Virus record (IMG/VR): IMGVR_UViG_3300042878_000203
Span: 1 to 21,688 of that record
Reading direction: 5' to 3' (one strand)
DNA: 21,688 bases
From: a virus
How positions within the stretch are numbered: position 1 is the first letter of the stretch; every line of letters starts with the position of its first letter. The translations under genes were made by a program, and so were the position numbers. Positions 20,554-21,688 of this stretch are shown here, piece after piece. The notes beneath the pieces were generated by a model. It had not been told where the DNA came from. It worked only from the letters and a program-made list of their open reading frames with translations, and did no database searches.

Positions 20554-20823
20554 TCATCTCACCCTGTGCCTCTCATCTCTGATCACACGCCGTTCGGCAG
20601 GTGTCTTGCCACCATACATACCCCACTTGTCATCGGTATCAGGAAACGCCAAAACAAGTTCCAAACATTGTTCAGTCACAGTACAACGAGCACAAATCTC
20701 TCTCGCATCATTCCAACCAGCATCGGTAATTGCTAACCCGATGCCAGTTGGAGGAAAGAACACAGTGTGTTTGATACCACGACACGCAGCAGCCTCTCGC
20801 CAATGATCACGCTTTTCAATCAT
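20554..20823 (-). CDS. WhiB-family transcription factor
   Basis: 89 residues; TAATG overlap with the annealing-protein gene. The four cysteines of the iron-sulfur cluster are present: Cys14 (AAACRG), Cys44, Cys47 and Cys53 (ICARCTVTEQC). The turn WGMYGGKTPAERR (67-79) is the family's G-GG-ER signature, followed by a basic C-terminus (RDERHRVR). WhiB proteins bind the primary sigma factor and adjust promoter use; phage copies can block or redirect host WhiB functions. It is the best host marker in the window. Confidence 0.95.
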   Translation of the reverse strand: MIEKRDHWREAAACRGIKHTVFFPPTGIGLAITDAGWNDAREICARCTVTEQCLELVLAFPDTDDKWGMYGGKTPAERRVIRDERHRVR

Positions 20824-21524
20824 TAGAAAGGTTCTTCAGGTGCGCCAGTTTGAAGATTCATAATATGTTTAATCAACTCTGAACCCTCTTTAGTGGTCAA
20901 AGTGTTTAAGTTTTGTTTGCTAAACAATTCTTGAATCAACGGTGCAACATCGCCGTTCAACTTTTCTTTAGCCAATTTAGAAATCAAACCCTTCTGCTTA
21001 TCCGAAACCAAACCAGTGATTGATGTGACAGTTGCAGGCTTAGAAGTGAACACTTCTTCAATCTGTTTAATAGTCATCGGACTTGCAGGGTGGTTTTGTT
21101 TTGCTTCTTGAATAGGTGCAGAAGTTGTTGCGTGTTCCCAATCTTGTTTAGACCACAGGCTCAGACAGATACCAAAACGCATCGCAGCGTTTCGCAAGAA
21201 GTCGCCAACTAATTCTTTTTCATAATCGGGTTTATCTGAACGCACTGAACCAACACCGATCAACGATTTATTTAACAGCGTGAGAGTCGCCCACATTGTT
21301 ATCATTCCGTTTGCTTCGTGTGTTGCTGGTCTGCCATCTTGCCAAGCGACAGGTTGCCAATTCCACATCGGGTCAATCTCAATCAAGATTCGTGTGATCT
21401 CACTGTGCGAAACATAACTGAGGTTTATTCCGTTGCGTGGAATTGTGCCCACGATCTTTGGGTCAGGTGTTGCGTATTGTTCTAACACTGCTTTCAACAT
21501 TAGTGATTCTGTTTCATTACTCAT
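20823..21524 (-). CDS. Probable single-strand DNA annealing protein (ERF/Rad52-like)
   Basis: 233 residues; TAATG overlap with the exonuclease gene upstream. The central part, YVSHSEITRILIEIDPMWNW, then MITMWATLTLLNKSLIGVGS, and ELVGDFLRNAAMRFGICLSL near residues 105-127, follows the pattern of ERF/Rad52-type annealing proteins. The C-terminal 80 residues have a linker and a separate helical part (SDKQKGLISKLAKEKLNG). Coupling to a YqaJ-like exonuclease matches the usual phage two-component recombination system, in which the exonuclease makes single strands and this protein anneals them. The exact superfamily is uncertain. Confidence 0.82.
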   Translation of the reverse strand: MSNETESLMLKAVLEQYATPDPKIVGTIPRNGINLSYVSHSEITRILIEIDPMWNWQPVAWQDGRPATHEANGMITMWATLTLLNKSLIGVGSVRSDKPDYEKELVGDFLRNAAMRFGICLSLWSKQDWEHATTSAPIQEAKQNHPASPMTIKQIEEVFTSKPATVTSITGLVSDKQKGLISKLAKEKLNGDVAPLIQELFSKQNLNTLTTKEGSELIKHIMNLQTGAPEEPF

Positions 21525-21688
21525 TAGTTTGCCTTCTTTCTGTGTGTTCTCATCACACGATAGGGATTACCTTGCTTCTCATATTGCTTAACTAACTCAG
21601 GTTGCTCACTCTTTAATCGGGTCATATCAAAAGACATCTTGCCAGCCTGCTGCTTCCACGAAACAACTTGCACACCATTCACCAAACC
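21524..21688 (-). CDS. YqaJ-like phage exonuclease, C-terminal 54 residues (N-terminus beyond window)
   Basis: The frame is open from the right edge to a TAA that overlaps the next ATG. The visible end has VVSWKQQ, then FDMTRLKSEQPELVKQYEK and NPYRVMRTHRKK. This matches the C-terminus of YqaJ/lambda-type recombination exonucleases, which end with a VTWK...FD-RLK-EHPELYEKY pattern and a basic strand. The catalytic part is off the window. The pairing with an annealing protein supports it. Confidence 0.7.
   Translation of the reverse strand, partial: GLVNGVQVVSWKQQAGKMSFDMTRLKSEQPELVKQYEKQGNPYRVMRTHRKKAN

Noticed and set aside
1-21688. CRISPR arrays, insertion sequences, integrase or attachment site, rRNA
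   Set aside because: No regularly spaced repeats, transposase or integrase motifs, or rRNA-like segments were seen on either strand.

Overview
The window is a tightly packed stretch of a tailed double-stranded DNA bacteriophage (siphovirus-type, HK97-like capsid). Every supported gene lies on the minus strand, so transcription runs from high to low coordinates. A WhiB-family iron-sulfur regulator (20554-20823) points to an actinobacterial host, because WhiB proteins are essentially confined to Actinobacteria and their phages. By eye the composition is rather AT-rich, which suggests a low-GC actinobacterium such as a planktonic freshwater or marine lineage. That last step is inference.

Reading in the direction of transcription, the right end (21688-18872) is a recombination and replication operon: the tail of a YqaJ-like exonuclease, a probable single-strand annealing protein, WhiB, an unknown protein, two putative nucleases, and a small protein with a C-terminal zinc-binding cluster. 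Most of these genes overlap by 1-14 bases. A 354-base gap follows (18518-18871), then a secreted cysteine-rich lytic-transglycosylase-like protein (17963-18517). A promoter near 17850 starts a run of small accessory genes: a conserved small protein, two unknowns, a two-helix membrane protein, two short genes and a coiled-coil protein. This run leads into a DNA-modification cassette: a beta-class DNA methyltransferase, a zinc-ribbon miniprotein, a ParB-like protein, a glycosyltransferase resembling the TET-associated family, and an HNH endonuclease (15814-12443).

A second promoter near 12315 closely resembles the first and begins the packaging and virion block. This runs through two small proteins, a zinc-cluster protein, the small and large terminase, a 47-residue membrane protein, portal, a small beta-rich protein, a three-module conserved protein, prohead protease, major capsid protein, head-tail connectors, major tail protein, tail assembly chaperones with a clear -1 frameshift site, one further tail-region protein, and a tape measure protein that runs off the left edge.

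The main observations are these. (1) A promoter, hairpin and ribosome-binding leader module is duplicated 5.5 kb apart, and its hairpin arms differ in sequence but keep pairing. (2) A compact modification cassette pairs a glycosyltransferase of the TET-associated kind with a DPPY-type methyltransferase and a ParB-like protein, with no recognisable TET/JBP oxygenase in the window. (3) A CCCTTTA slippery site joins the two tail chaperone frames. (4) A long UUCG-capped hairpin lies directly after the capsid gene. (5) Several tiny genes (44-56 codons) fill gaps between the larger ones.
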